From NCBI GenBank assembly GCA_037349315.1, contig JBAIAC010000040.1, forward strand, positions 16,200,001-16,264,000: a DNA stretch of 64,000 bases, written 5' to 3'. Shown here one piece after another: positions 1 to 12,200 of the stretch. The DNA comes from Chelydra serpentina (lineage: Eukaryota > Chordata > Testudines > Chelydridae). How positions within the stretch are numbered: the stretch's first letter is position 1; each line of letters begins with the position of its first letter. The position numbers were made by a program, and so were the translations under genes. The notes below the pieces were generated by a model, which saw nothing but the letters and a program-made list of their open reading frames with translations, was not told the origin of the DNA and ran no database searches.

Positions 1-257
1 ACCTGCAGGACTCTGATACAGTGTATGGAATTATGGAATTACCCACAAGTTCCCACATGCCTCTACTCAGTCCGAATCTCTCCCACTGCAAGATGAACTG
101 TTAGCATTCCTATTGGATGTTACAAGAAATCAATTTTTTTTTTTTTAAACAAAATAAATGAAATTCTAGTTTTCTGTGCTTCCAGTTGGCAGAAGCAGTG
201 GAAGGAAGGTATTTGGCCTACAAAAAGGTATCCAGCCTTTGTTACTCCAGATCAGCC
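1..257 (-). other. ATXN2: ATXN2 3' UTR (partial)
   Basis: This is sequence after the TAA stop, running off the window edge. Parts look like the mammalian ATXN2 3' UTR as I remember it, notably the A/T-rich stretch around 125-180 and the stretch around 85-125. No AATAAA is seen on the minus strand here, so the polyadenylation site lies outside the window. Confidence 0.85.
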
Positions 258-286
258 TTACAACTGCTGTTGGTGGTGGGCTTGTA
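258..286 (-). CDS. ATXN2: ATXN2 exon 25, coding part and stop
   Basis: The terminal coding exon has 29 nt. Two bases complete a Val codon with the last G of exon 24. Eight codons then give QAHHQQQL, followed by TAA at 258..260. The acceptor AG is at 287..288, preceded by a T-rich tract. This C-terminus is the same as in mammalian ataxin-2. The exon continues into the 3' UTR. Confidence 0.95.
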
Positions 287-3200
287 CTGCAAAAAAAAGA
301 GTGCAGGTGTAAATAGCAGATTGATAAGCCATACAACAATTTGCTAGTTAATCAAATCACAGGATAACTATTTAGCTCAAGTCTGTAAAAAAACCTGCAT
401 TAAGATGTCCTTTGGCTGTTTTTCTACCTAAACCCTAAGAAAGCAAAATCTATTTTTCCCACCCATTCCGCACCACACAAAATTAGGTATTAGTTCACTG
501 TACAAGTTCACACCCTGCTTTGGAAAAAAAAAACAGTACTTGAGACACCTAGGTAAAAGAGTTGCATTTAAAGAGCAACAAAACAAGTAGGGCCTGGTTT
601 TCCCAAGCAACAATATTGCAAAATGTCGCTCTTGGGAACTTCAAAATGCCATCTGCCTTCAGCCATTAGTTGCCAGGAATACTCGCATCCCTGGAGCAAT
701 ATTTTTACAATTATCCTCAAGACACTTTATATCTTTTACATGTACAAAACTTGGATCATTACACCATAAGCCACCTAGATATTCTATCCCCCAAGACAAG
801 GGCAGGCGGATATTGTCCTACACACACTGAAGTCTGCATAATATGTTTCAGCCATACAGAAATAAAGTCTTTGCTAACTTAGTTCATCTTGTATGCATAG
901 TAAGTTCACATTTGGAGCAGCAAAATATAAATATTAACTGCAGAAATACTGTCTGCCGCCTCAGCAGTTTGGCTTTGTAAAAGGACATCTTACGGTTTTT
1001 TTGTTTCTAACCCAAACCTGGCTCATAACTGTTTTGCTCACTAATTTGACCTGGCTCAGTTAAGGTGCAGGTCTCCCACGCACACACTCCTCACCTGAAG
1101 GGTGCGTCATATAGGGGAAATGTGTTGTTGTCGAGACTGGAATGGGCTGTAGTGCGCTTTGAGCGATGGCGGCTTGGGGACCACCAGGTGGCTGTGTCGT
1201 CATTAGCATCATTGGAGCATGGGCAGTTGGGTGAGAAGGAACCATTCCTGACTGTACATGAGCCTGAAACAAAGAGCTCTTTAGTATAATGGTCACAAGG
1301 AGGCAACACTCCTGGCCACATGACTAGCAAAGATTCCTCCAACTGTAACAGTAAATCCTGAGATTTACTCCATTTTAAGTCGATTGGCTAAAATGTGCCC
1401 ATAGGGAGTAAGTTTGAGATTTTTAAAACACAAGGTGTCAAATCCTTATTCTTGGCTTTGCTGACATCATCTCCTCAGTTTGGGCAGGAGCTCATTGCTG
1501 ACTAAGAACACTGGTAAAGGATACTTTTGGAATATTAAAAAAAAAAAATCTTTAGACATTTTGTTAAGAATTGAGAAGCATTTCCTATGCAGAGAATGAA
1601 CTGGACACTGCGCACAAATAATAGGCCCTTATATAGGCCTTTACATACATGAGAAGAGCCACCATCCCCTTCTCAGTACCTCATATGAATGAATGCATGT
1701 TTATAAGGAAGGAAAAGCATGAAGCAAAGGCAAATATTTCTACATTTTTCCCCAGCAAAAGTCTCCAACAATAACTTCACGCCTCAATGAAATGAACTTG
1801 ATTTCTCACCTGTCTACAATTCCCAATTTCATCACGTTCACCTGTCCTAGATGCCCATTGTCTCTCTAATGTCCAGTCTCTCTATATAGCTATATTTGCT
1901 CTCACATAAACAGCTGAAAATTAGTAATTTCCCCCTTCATTCCACTATGTAATGCCGCTAGCTCAGTTCTGTTCTATTTTCAGTTAAGCTCACAATATCA
2001 CAATTCTTGTGTACTGAAAGTGTTCATAATTAATCCCCAAAGGAAAAGTGAGCTGCATCTGTCTCACCGCCTATCACCTTATAAGCAAGTAATGCATCTC
2101 CTCAGTTGGTGGGGAAATTCTTTTCACTCAATTAGTAATGCTTCCTGACAGGAGGCAGTCAGAGGGACTATATTTTCCTAGGTGAAAGTCCTATCAATCT
2201 CTAGCAGTAATTTCTCAATTACAATAGGGCTTTCAAAAACCAGGCAGCATTTAACACTGTCCATGTTTAGATGCAAACAAGTTTTGAAAAGAAAATTGGT
2301 TTTGCCTGTTTTAGTTGTGGGTGTGTTTTAAGTGACCCTGGTAGAGGCAACTCAGATGCCAGACACCACTCCAGACAGTAGCAGGCACTGGCTATGACTT
2401 CAGACTCATTCAAGTTAGATGTGCAGAAAGGGCAAAGTTCCCATGTGGCTAAACCCTGCGACTTTCCATAAGCACTACTTTTCCTGTATCACTGTCAACC
2501 GTAATCAGACAGTCATTTGATTATCGGGACTCTTCAAGTTGTGATATAGCTTCCAAGAAGCCCCTGAAGGCATGAGAACTAACTCCCAAATCATACTAAG
2601 GACCCTGTTTGTGCTCAACAGCCATGCCTTCCAAACCTCATGCATTACCTCCCTCATGACACCAGCACTTTTGCTTTGATCAAGCAATGCTATTATAACC
2701 AACAAACTATTTCCCCTTGCTAAATACTCACACCTTCTTGTCAACTCTTTGAAATGGGCCACCTTGTTTACATTAGCGACAAAGGGTCCTGTGGCACCTT
2801 ATAGACTAACAGAGGTATTGGAGCATAAGCTTTCGTGGGTGAATACCCACTTCTTCGGATGCAAGTTTTCCACTGCTTGCATCCGAAGAAGTGGGTATTG
2901 ACCCACGAAAGCTTATGCTCCAATACCTCTGTTAGTCTATAAGGTGCCACAGGACCCTTTGTCGCTTCTACAAATCCAGACTAACACGGCTACCCCTCTG
3001 ATACTTGTTTACATTGGCCTCATTAACACTACAAAAGTGATTTCCACTCCTCTTTGTCAACTGTTGAGAATTGCCTACTTCCAACTTAAATTGAATTGGC
3101 TCATTAGCACTGACCCCCCACTTGGTAAGGCAACTCCCATCTTTTCATAGGCTGTGTATTTATACCTCCCTATGTTCCACTCCATGCATCTGATGAAGTG

Positions 3201-6200
3201 GGTTCTAGCCCATGAAAGCTTATGACCAAATTTTAGTCTCTAAAGTGCCACAAGGACCCCTCCGTTCTTTTTGCTGATACAGACTAACACGGCTACCACT
3301 CTGAAATAACCACAGCAGCCATTTGTAAGCAGCTGTGCTCAATACAGACATGCATATTGATTTTTTTGCCATGGTAATGATGCTCTGCAAAACTTGATGC
3401 TTAGGGGCTGACTTTTGTAACATGCTCAGAGTTTTGTGAGTCAGGGATTCAATTATCGAGTTACTGATTGTCTTTAAAATGAAATTAATTTAATCCCTTG
3501 TTGTCAGCACATCTAGAATTCCCACCATAAAGTGATAATGAATTTCATGATAGTATTTAGCATTAGGAAATCCCTATCTCTGGTGCTTCGGGATTATTAT
3601 TTGTTTTTCCTGTAAGCAGTTGAGGTAGCCATTTCATAAGAGATTTTTAGATAGATGAAGCTATCGTTCCTTCACTAGAGGCTTATGGCCCCATCCTGAG
3701 AAGCCATCTGGAACTTTGTACATCTTTTGAGATGTCCATGCCTGTTGTTTTTATGTCTGTGAAACCAACAGCACAGAATTCCAGAAGCCAAGATCAGAAA
3801 TAGAGAAGACCCACGGTGCTCATTAAAAATATCAGAGACTCTAACAGTCATTTAGTTAATTCTGCACTAGAATAAGCTTCTTGTTTACTTTAGTATTTTT
3901 TTGTGAAGCCCACAAAGCAAAAAAGGAGCCAGCAAGATTAGACAATTAACTTCCATTTACGGAAAGTGTGCTGGCACACAGGTATGCAATCGTCAGTTAC
4001 ACTTCACTACAGTTCACCTAGTCCTTTACATCATGGAAGTGAAATGATTCTCTCTGCTTTTGAGGTTTGGTGCTCTAGATTAGGCACATCTGAGGGTCCA
4101 AATGCAGGACTTTACAGGGACCCCAAAGGAACTAGAAAATCTAGTCAGATAGAGAACTACCAAGCGAAGACAGATCAATATCCCACCTACACCAATATCC
4201 TGTTTGAGGCAATGGCCAGATGCTTCGGAGGAAGATAAGGCCCTATAACAAGTTGGCTAAAGAAAGTCAGTTGTGGCTTCCTTCACAACACAAGAGCAAG
4301 GCAATGGGAGACTCTGAAATTAAAAAGCTAAAAATTGAGAATGGGTAAAAGGAAATTTGGTAAAAGCAATTTTTTTTCAACTTCTCCTAATTTATTTGGA
4401 CAGAGACTGTCCCAGAGATTGAAGGAAAGATTTTAGCAGAATTCAGAGAAGGATTAGACTCCTATTGGATTAACAAGATCTTGAGTTACACTAGCTAGGG
4501 TAACATGCATAAGGAGCACCAACCTTTCTGATTTAAGACATAAACCAATCACTAACTGCCTGGGGTTAGGAAGAAATATCCTCCACAGGAATGATCCTGC
4601 TTAAGTGTCCATTCTTTGATGTACCTTTAACGTTTCCACTCATCTGTGTTCTCTAAATTGCATAGTGCCAATCTCTGTAGCACTGCCTCCTGCAGTGGTC
4701 TCCCCACACCTCTAATCACGGCCATTGCCCTTCTCCGGACCTTTTTCTATTTTTGCTATATGGGTTTTGAAGTGGGGTGACCAGAACTGAAAACAGCATT
4801 CAAGATCAGCTTGTTTTTTTGATCATTGCAGCTCACTGAGCTGTCCCCCATATCCTTAATGGCAATTTGATTTACCACCCATCAATGTACACATGGTTAT
4901 TATCTTTCCTTCCCACCTCACTTTAACCTCTTCTGAAGTTCTTCATAATCCTCTCAGGAGTTTCCAACACCCCAGAGTATCTCTCATTGAATAGCCTTTT
5001 GATAAAGATTTGGCTTTGCATTCAATTGCGTTTTAACAAAATACCTTTACCAAAGCTCTAAGTGAAACCCCACAGTAGCTATTTGCTGCAGCAAGATTCT
5101 TGAGCACCTGTAGTGCCTCCAGACTGCTAAATTAATGGCACTGTGCAAAAAGAAACCGAATCAACACAGAAAATAGTCGGCCAAGAGAAATGCTGTAAAA
5201 AGAGGCCACTACCCCATGTGAAGGCGAGATCTTTGAGGCAATAGGACAGTCTTTGGAAGGTTGTTAAAGTTTGTTTACCTGGGGTACATGGGCCATGTGT
5301 GGCGGATTGGTATATGCAGGCTGAACATGGGAAGGATGAATAGTGAAGACTGTTTGTTGTGCTGTTGGAAAACTATTTTGGGGAGACTGCGTATTGGAGC
5401 CTGGTGTCATGGAAGGCGGGGTTGGAGCAAGACCAGCATGGTACATTGCTGACTGCTGCTGTGGGTTTGCCAGGTGGAGTGCCTGGGCAGCCTGGTGCTG
5501 GTGATGCTGCAAAGCAAACAGGAGGAAGAATTAGTGAGAGTTTCAGGTTTTGGTTCCAGGGGAGAAATGATAAACGTTTATTCCATGGAAATAAAGAATT
5601 ATTAAAATTTCACTTAATATCAAACATTTTAGAAGGATGTTCCTATATACACTGCACAAATAACAAAATAAAATGCCACATTCTGATCCTGTAGGTCTTC
5701 TTATCCAAGTCCGTTGCACGGGGGGGAAAAGTCACAGGAGCCTGCAGACCTGATGTGTTCTCCAGAATTGAGGCGATCATGTAAAAAACAAAAGCCATCT
5801 TTCAGCACTTCTGTCTGTGACCAACTTTCACGCCATAAATCCACGTGCGCTGAACCTGGAGCCAGACTGCACCAGGGGAGTGATGTTCCTTAATTCATCG
5901 CAGGAGCATTGCTGAACCACCTGCCCCCCCATTCCTTATGAAAAAGGGTCAAATGAGTAACTTCCAAATACTGGACTTGTGTGTGCGTGTGGGGGAGACG
6001 GGGGGGGGGGGAGGGGGGGGGGGGAGAACGGGACACACGACATGACGATCACCCCCTGCTGTTTACACAAAGTATTTTAAATCACGATTCACTATCCTTT
6101 ACCCTTATTACTATCATCACACATTGGTATAAAGGCAGGCCGACTGCACTTCACTTTGGATTCACATGCAAATCATAAGGAAATGATATTTCCAAGTCAC

Positions 6201-9200
6201 ATTATTTCTGGAATGAGGAAGTATGAACATAGCCGCTATAAAAGGTTATTTGTCGAGAAGAACATGTTTGGAGCTGCATGAAGAGCAAACAGATGCCCAA
6301 GTAATAGACTGGTGCAGTGTTTTCTAAAACAATGGGCTACAAGACATATTCCAAAATGTTTACTCTCTAGAGTTTTGCTGTTACCTGCACTGGACTGGGA
6401 GCAGGGTGGCTTCCAGCATGTTGACTTTGCTGCTGTCCTGTTGGTGTAGCAGAAGGCTGCGGATGAGGAGGGTGTGGATGCAGAGTAGCATTCGGGTGGG
6501 CATATTGCTGAGCCAGTGAGCCAGTAGAAACTAGAAGGAAAAGGAGGAAATTGACAAGTGACAGATAATGTACATCTCACCAAATTCACATTGCATAAGA
6601 GGATTTTACAGCACATCAGTGATACTGTGAATTGGTCTTTTTTCCTTACAAATAGTTTATCTTGTAGTTACCTGCACCTCTTACCTTGGATTTAAAAAGC
6701 TTTCATGTAGTTTACGTGGTTTTGCAGGAAAGTCAATAAATAACCATAATAAAATATTTCAGCTTTCCTAACTTGATTTAATAAAAGATGCCGTATATAT
6801 CAAAACACAAAAGCAGTATTTAATCTGCAATAGCTCTGGAAAAAGTAAATTCTCTATTGTACAGGGTCAAATAATTCACAAACATGAATATTTGTTCTAT
6901 TTCCACCATCCACAAAGTCTTTGGCCTTTTACCTGGCTAACCTCACCATGCTACTCTTCTGGGATTGTTCACAGCAGTCAGCACACACATACACAGTGTG
7001 CAAGTTACACAAACACAGCATTCACGTAAGAGCTGTGAAACTCTGGCTCTCTGAAAGCCAACCAGCTTTAGTTGAAGTTGGAGCCTTACATATAGCAACC
7101 ACTTCAAGACGCCTTCTTGCATTCCCACCATTCCCATTGACTTTTTGATGTTGCTATAGAACCCTTCATTTCTGGAAATCATGGACTCTGAATTCCACAG
7201 CAAGAAAACTGAACACACAAGTCAAACAGCAGCATTCATTAACTGCAGCAACACAGGCTTAGGGAAATCCTTCCACAGCAAAGTGAAACATAGCAAGAAG
7301 GCTTGGTCATTCCTATCATATTGGGCTACAAAATGGGCCATGCAGAGTTTGCTCACTCCCTTTTGTGAAAGGAACAGTAATTTTTAAGAGTAGGCAGCAT
7401 GAGAAGCCACACTAAATTGCTTCAAAAGTTTTCACTAGAGCACCAAGCAACGAGTTTAAATGAAGCAAGTCTCCAAAAAATGACAACATGCTTCCTCTAC
7501 ACCTGTAGTTTTTAGATCTTACACAATGTTTGAGATTATGCACAACCTACCTACCAATCACTTGTGTCTGCGGCTTGCAAAGTCATTACTAATTCAAACT
7601 CACATTGATCTCGGTCCACTACCACATTGCATTGAAATGGAAGCTAGCTTTGCTGCCCACAGTGCTAGAAATGGAATGTCTGAAGCAATCGATCACTCCT
7701 GGGCCCTGACCCAGCTCCTGCCTGTATCCTAATTTAACAAGCGATTGTTTCGAGGAACAAACAGGACTATAATTACCTGCTAAATCAGAGAGCTACTCAG
7801 GTAAAGCTCCGTACTGAAGTGCTAAGAAAGCCAACATTAGGAGAATTTGTTGCACCTCTGCTGTGCCTTTCTAGATTTACAAAGCAGTTCATTGGGGGAA
7901 AAAGGAGCTCCATCTGGGATACAGTTTTAGGTTAGTTAGATTACAGTTAAGGCCAAAACCACCGGCATAGTCATCATCAGCAATTCTTTTTATACAAGTA
8001 AATCACAGCTTCGAGAGCAAGTAGATTTAATTGCTCTAACTTCTATTCCTCGATATGTCAAAACCAGTTACTTTTTCTGAAATGTAGAACTTCTCCGCAC
8101 AACACACCTAAAATGAAGGGCCTTGGTGGATCTGTTCATCCTAAAAATCGGGGGATCGTAGAGAGCATACCAAACATACTGCCATTTGATAAAGTGCAGC
8201 ACTGTTTGCCACAAGGCCTGCACAAAAACTAGCCATCAAGTGCCTCAGGCCTTGTCTTCACTACCCGCCGGATCGGCGGGTAGCAATCGATCTATCGGGG
8301 ATCGATTTTTCGCGTCTCATTAAGACGCGCTTAATCGATCCCCGATCGCGCTCCCCGTCGGCGCCGTAAAACCACGTCATCGACCGGCACAAGCGGAGTC
8401 GACGGGGGAGCTGCAGTGATCGATGCGCCGCCGTCTTCATGGTCAGGTAAGCCGATTACGATACGCCGATTTCAGCTACGTTATTCACGTAGCTGAATCT
8501 GCGTATCGTAGATCGACCCCCCTCCCCTAGTGTAGCCCTGGGCTCAGACATACTCCAATTACTTCTGAGCAAACACCCACTGTCCCGACCTTTCCCAGTC
8601 CAGTTTGCTATTACTTTTGTTGCCTCACATTTGCTCAATACTTTACAAAATCCTAAACAGTGACTTTATTCAGCTAGTGGTGATCTTGCTTCAGTATAAA
8701 TAATCCACCCACTGCAGCCCACTCAACCCTTCAAGAACTCACCTCACATGAAAGTGTCATCGACCCTGTGTTTCCAGCACACAGTACAACAGCATTTGCT
8801 GATCTCAACAGACAGATGAATCTTGTGAACGACACTGTAAGGCTTTCAAGTTGCAAAGTATTCCAATGGCTACTTTGACCATGACGTACGTACTTGTTAC
8901 AATATTAAGTTTTTACATACCATTAATGTTTTTAGTTAGGCGTTGGGTTTTTGGAAGTTCTAAAGTTTCTATGCACCTAAACAAGAGTTAGTCTCTAGTG
9001 CCATGGTATCCTGTTATGCTTTCAAGCAGAAAAACTGTGATTTCATTTTTAATGTTACCACTTAAATTCCATTTACAGCAGCAGCAAATTTCCATCTACT
9101 TTTTTTTTTCACTGCCTGCAAGCTTGTACAAAAACTGATCAATTCACACATTAGAATTAAAACTCAACTCTCTGTTACAATTTCAAGTTTCTCCATCTTA

Positions 9201-12200
9201 TCTCCTTAGGCCATATAAATATTGGATCAAGACTAATTTCATATCTCTAGTCTGAGTAATCTCTACAAAAAAGGGACATAGTATCTCTACTTTAATGATA
9301 GGGGACTGAGGCACAGATGGATTAAATGGCTTTCCAAATCTAACCTACCTCTCCCAAGTCTGATTCTAGTGCCTTAGCCCCAAGAACCTTTTTCCTCCCT
9401 CCTTATTAAAGTTCCATTCCATTCTTGAGGAGATGTTATAAGCATGTACTGGAAGTTATAGGGTATTCAAGGTTTCCCACATCTATACTTTATTCGTAAG
9501 AGGCCCTGAAATATTTAATTATTATTCCCTAAAGCTATTACTGTGCTTCATCTTTTATTTTTTCATAGCTTGAGAGAAGACCCAAATGCGAGGTATTCTG
9601 AAGCAGGTATCTATATTATGCAATAAGGCTTCATGTTGAAAAGAACTTGTTATGCCACCTAATACAAGTCCAGAACTTACTAGAACATTTTTACACGCAG
9701 AAGGATGTGGGAGGAGAGCAAAACACCAGTTTTCAATAACCTCTCCTAAAGCAATATGTCTACAGCTTGGCAGAGAATTGTGAGAGTTTTGTTTGTTTAA
9801 AAGCTAGCATTTACATTTTCCCAGCTGTGCATTTGTTTTCAGAACCTATTCTACTCAGTTTATAGACTATTATGTACTAATGATGCTCACTCAACTGCTG
9901 CTGCAAATATTTTAATAGTAACATTTAAGAAAAACACTCACCTTTGTTATTTTTCTTGAGGCTTTACCAAATTCCATAAACATCTTATTCAAGAAGGCTT
10001 CAGGAATAATGGAGCGGATCATTTAAAAACAAATGTATCCACCTTTTCCAAATGATAGCAGAAGTTCAGCTTGACCTCAGGAAAATTAACATTAGGAGTT
10101 TTTTTCCATTTATTTCTACAGAATCTCAGTTTCTACAGAACTGCTGATACCTCATCACTTTAAGAGAGATTCTGATACGTTTCACTTTCTGAAGGCCTTT
10201 CCTTTCCTTCCCTTTATTACTAAGGATGTGTGGGAGAAAAAGTCTCGGATTTATGTGCTGTAACTGTGTGCTCTCACCTAAAGTCAGATCTTTAACATCA
10301 CAATCAGATTCCACAGAGATTTAAATTGTGGTGTCACATGATTACTTCAGATGAGTAAGACGCACGAACCCATTAAAGAAGCCTTACAAAATAGTCATGA
10401 AAATTTACCAACCCAGATACAGTCTACTCACCTTCATTATGACAACTGATTATAGACAATGTTTTACATGCTCATCCACAGAGTTAATCACCCTAGGGGA
10501 ATATTTCCATACTAATTTCTATAATAAACATGGGAAGAAAAATTACTGATAAAAGTAATCAGAAATCACATTACGCTGTGCTTGACATGTCAGCAGTGCT
10601 ATGGTTTTCCAGCTGTCGTACTAATACAGGATACAGTGCTGAAAAAGCTCTATGGAAGCTCATAACTAACAGAGTGTTGCAACCTCTGCTCATCTCTGGA
10701 CTGCTGATAATAATGGTTTGCCTCCAGCAGAAGTCTAAGGCTATGCCTACACTACTGCAGTAAGTCAACCTATGCTACGCAATTCCAGCTACGTGAATAA
10801 CGTTGCTGGAGTTGACGTACCTTAGGTCGAGTTACCGTGGGATCTACACCGCGGGGGGGGGGGGGGGGTGTCGACGGGAGAGTTTCTCCCGTCGACTTAC
10901 CTTACTCTTCTCGTCAGGGGTAGAGTACGGGGTCGACTGGAGAGTGATCTGCTGTCGATTTGGCGGGTCTTCACTAGACCCGCTAAATCAACCGCCAGTG
11001 GATCAATCTCAGAGCATCAATCCTGGCTGTGGTGTAGACATAACCTAAGTCAGAAATGCCTTCTTTCCTTAAGAGGAGCTCTGAAGCTCGAAAGCTTTCC
11101 TCTTTCACTGACAGAAGTTGGTCCAATTAAAAAAAAAAAAAAAAAAAAAATTTACCTCACACACCTTGTCTCTCTTCTTTCCTAGGAGCACTGAACTAAG
11201 TTGATTTGCTTCACTTACATCACTTTCTAAAAAAGTGGTTTCTTGATATGGGCTACATTATTATAACTAGACCATCATTTTGATATTGATGCACAGTTAG
11301 GAAAAGCAATTCCATACTGGATTGGACAAAGATACTATGCCAGAGGGGGTTTTAATTACTTAATTGAATTCCAACTAAAACAAGAAGGAGAGAGCAACAG
11401 TCAAGGTTGCTGACAAGAGCAAAAGCAAGAAAGGCGAAAGGCAGCTATTGTAAACCCACAGAAATGGCCAACATTAAAAATCAGAGCAGCACAGATCAGA
11501 GAGAGCATTACCAACCATTAGCCTAGACTGAAATCAATCCCTGAACTTCTGACGTTCAAATTTCTCCTGTGGGGAAAACGGAATGCTGACAATGGACACA
11601 ATGGGAACTGTCAGAGGAGTAATGCACTGATAGTCAGAACCTACTAGATAGCTTCTAGGTACTGACCAGTGAAGTGATTCCAGACTACTGCCAGACCCAG
11701 TAAGATGGTGAGGATAACTACATTTAAAGACCTCAGTTTGAATGGTAGGAAGCAGAGATATAGCATGTCTTTTTCATTTTATAAACACATACAAAATAAT
11801 TTTACACATTTACAGTGGACTCCATTTAAAAGAATATCTATTAAAGGAAGAAACTTGTTAAAGGAATTTCAACGCACCAAACCAAGATATGTGAACACCC
11901 TTAAGTGCTCAAAGTAAATTTCCCGTATAAAATCATAGGAAGTCATTCTGTAAAACACATTTTCTGCATGCCAAAATGAAAGCTACGAAGTCCTTTTAAA
12001 ACCAAAACCTGTTAGGAAACACAAGTTACATGGGTTTTTATATTTTATAATTGATATTGTTCTTCATACCCTCTTGAATGAACTGACTCAAGGAAATAGG
12101 GTGCATGAAACAGATCGCTACTACGAACAGGTATAGAGACACTAACAAGCTTGCTGCAATACAGGAGCAAGTTGAAAGGCCCAGGGATTGCACCTCACCT

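Larger units (their letters stand above)
1264..5278 (-). other. ATXN2: ATXN2 intron 23
   Basis: GT-AG intron of 4015 nt (donor GTAAAC). It contains a palindromic retroelement insertion (2775..3003), a related fragment (3186..3305) and a decayed CR1-like stretch (about 4640..4990). The rest is unremarkable A/T-rich sequence. Confidence 0.85.

Noticed and set aside
1060..1094. Alternative C-terminus GEECVRGRPAP by reading past exon 24
   Set aside because: A consensus donor GTGAGG sits there, and the conserved last exon (QAHHQQQL) is present at 286..258.
5359..5694. 111-residue plus-strand open frame
   Set aside because: Antisense shadow of ATXN2 exon 23.
10868..11185. 105-residue frame overlapping a G17 run and an A22 run
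   Set aside because: Lies in a MITE and ends in a Lys run from poly-A. No protein-like content.
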